Assembly (NCBI GenBank): GCA_014380155.1
Contig: JACMKJ010000563.1
Coordinates: 1 to 5,821, forward strand
DNA: 5,821 nt
Source of the DNA: Rhizobacter sp.
Lineage (GTDB): Bacteria; Pseudomonadota; Gammaproteobacteria; Burkholderiales; Burkholderiaceae_C
Direction: 5' to 3'
Shown here: positions 5,627 to 5,821 of the stretch, in pieces
Numbering within the stretch: position 1 is the first letter of the stretch
Layout: every line of letters begins with the position of its first letter
Program-made: the position numbers and the translations under genes
The notes under the pieces: generated by a model
Told to the model about the DNA's origin: nothing
Databases searched by the model: none
Seen by the model: only the letters and a program-made list of their open reading frames with translations

Positions 5627-5821
5627 TCACTGGCGCGTCCCGCCCGGGCTGGTTTGCAGGGCGCGGGCGAGCCGGCTGTAACGGTCGCGCAGGTCGATCA
5701 GGCGCTCGTTCTTCTGGGTTTCGCTGAGGCGTGCGTCGAGCAGCACTTCGGAGCGCAGCTTGAAGTCTTCGATTTCGAGCACGAACTTGAGCTGCTGGTT
5801 GTTGGACGCCTTGAAGCCCGC
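5627..5821 (-). CDS. Unidentified protein, C-terminal end (partial)
   Basis: On the minus strand an open frame enters from the window edge at 5821 and runs 64 codons to TGA at 5629-5627. The translation begins AGFKASNNQQLKFVLEIEDF, continues through KLRSEVLLDARLSETQKNERLIDLRDRYSRLARAL and ends TSPGGTRQ. It is rich in charged residues and leucine with heptad-like spacing, so a helical or coiled-coil C-terminus followed by a short Gly/Pro tail is likely. Codon use is G/C-ending like the neighbours, and the reading is uninterrupted, which supports a real gene. I do not recognise the family. It precedes the response regulator by 64 bases in the same orientation with no terminator between, so it may share its transcript. 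Confidence 0.7.
   Translation of the reverse strand, partial: AGFKASNNQQLKFVLEIEDFKLRSEVLLDARLSETQKNERLIDLRDRYSRLARALQTSPGGTRQ

Noticed and set aside
5572..5660. Plus-strand AGGAGGGG as a ribosome-binding site for a forward gene
   Set aside because: No ATG or GTG follows at suitable spacing; a TTG at 5583 opens only a short frame that lies antisense to the partial minus-strand gene.
5167..5727. 186-codon plus-strand open frame opposite the response regulator
   Set aside because: It is antisense to intact receiver motifs and runs across the regulator start and into the partial upstream gene, so it is a frame shadow.

Overview
The window looks like chromosomal DNA from a GC-rich betaproteobacterium, probably Burkholderiales. 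The reasons are the hupB-ppiD gene order, G/C-ending codons in every reading frame, a PpiD-like protein of the expected length, and a multi-membrane-pass HisKA_3 kinase paired with a NarL-type regulator. The taxonomic call is inference. Nothing suggests a mobile element, CRISPR array, phage or toxin system.

Layout, left to right. (1) The last 43 codons of an HU DNA-binding protein (hupB) end at 130. (2) Eleven bases later comes a complete tRNA-Val (anticodon TAC) with an encoded CCA end, with no terminator in between. (3) A 149-bp intergenic stretch holds a TAAAAT box and a perfect 11-bp hairpin. (4) ppiD, a 644-residue membrane-anchored periplasmic folding factor with a parvulin domain, runs forward to 2301. 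(5) A TATAAT promoter box and tRNA-His (anticodon GTG) follow at once. (6) A strong hairpin with T-runs on both strands closes the forward unit and also sits just past the end of the genes arriving from the other side.

The right half is on the minus strand. Read in its own direction it has the C-terminal 64 residues of an unidentified protein cut by the window edge, then a NarL/LuxR-type response regulator (247 aa), then a 765-aa sensor histidine kinase with about ten membrane segments. The regulator and kinase almost certainly form a two-component system. The kinase frame is open back to the regulator's stop codon, so a single TGA separates the two proteins in the same reading frame, and the kinase start has no evident Shine-Dalgarno sequence.

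The forward half joins envelope protein folding (PpiD), nucleoid structure (HU) and two housekeeping tRNAs that each directly follow a protein gene. The reverse half is a signalling module whose stimulus and target genes cannot be read from this window. I found no clearly new system. The points most worth a second look are the regulator/kinase junction, the unusual kinase architecture, the inverted repeat at the regulator start and the tRNAs tied to protein-coding transcripts.
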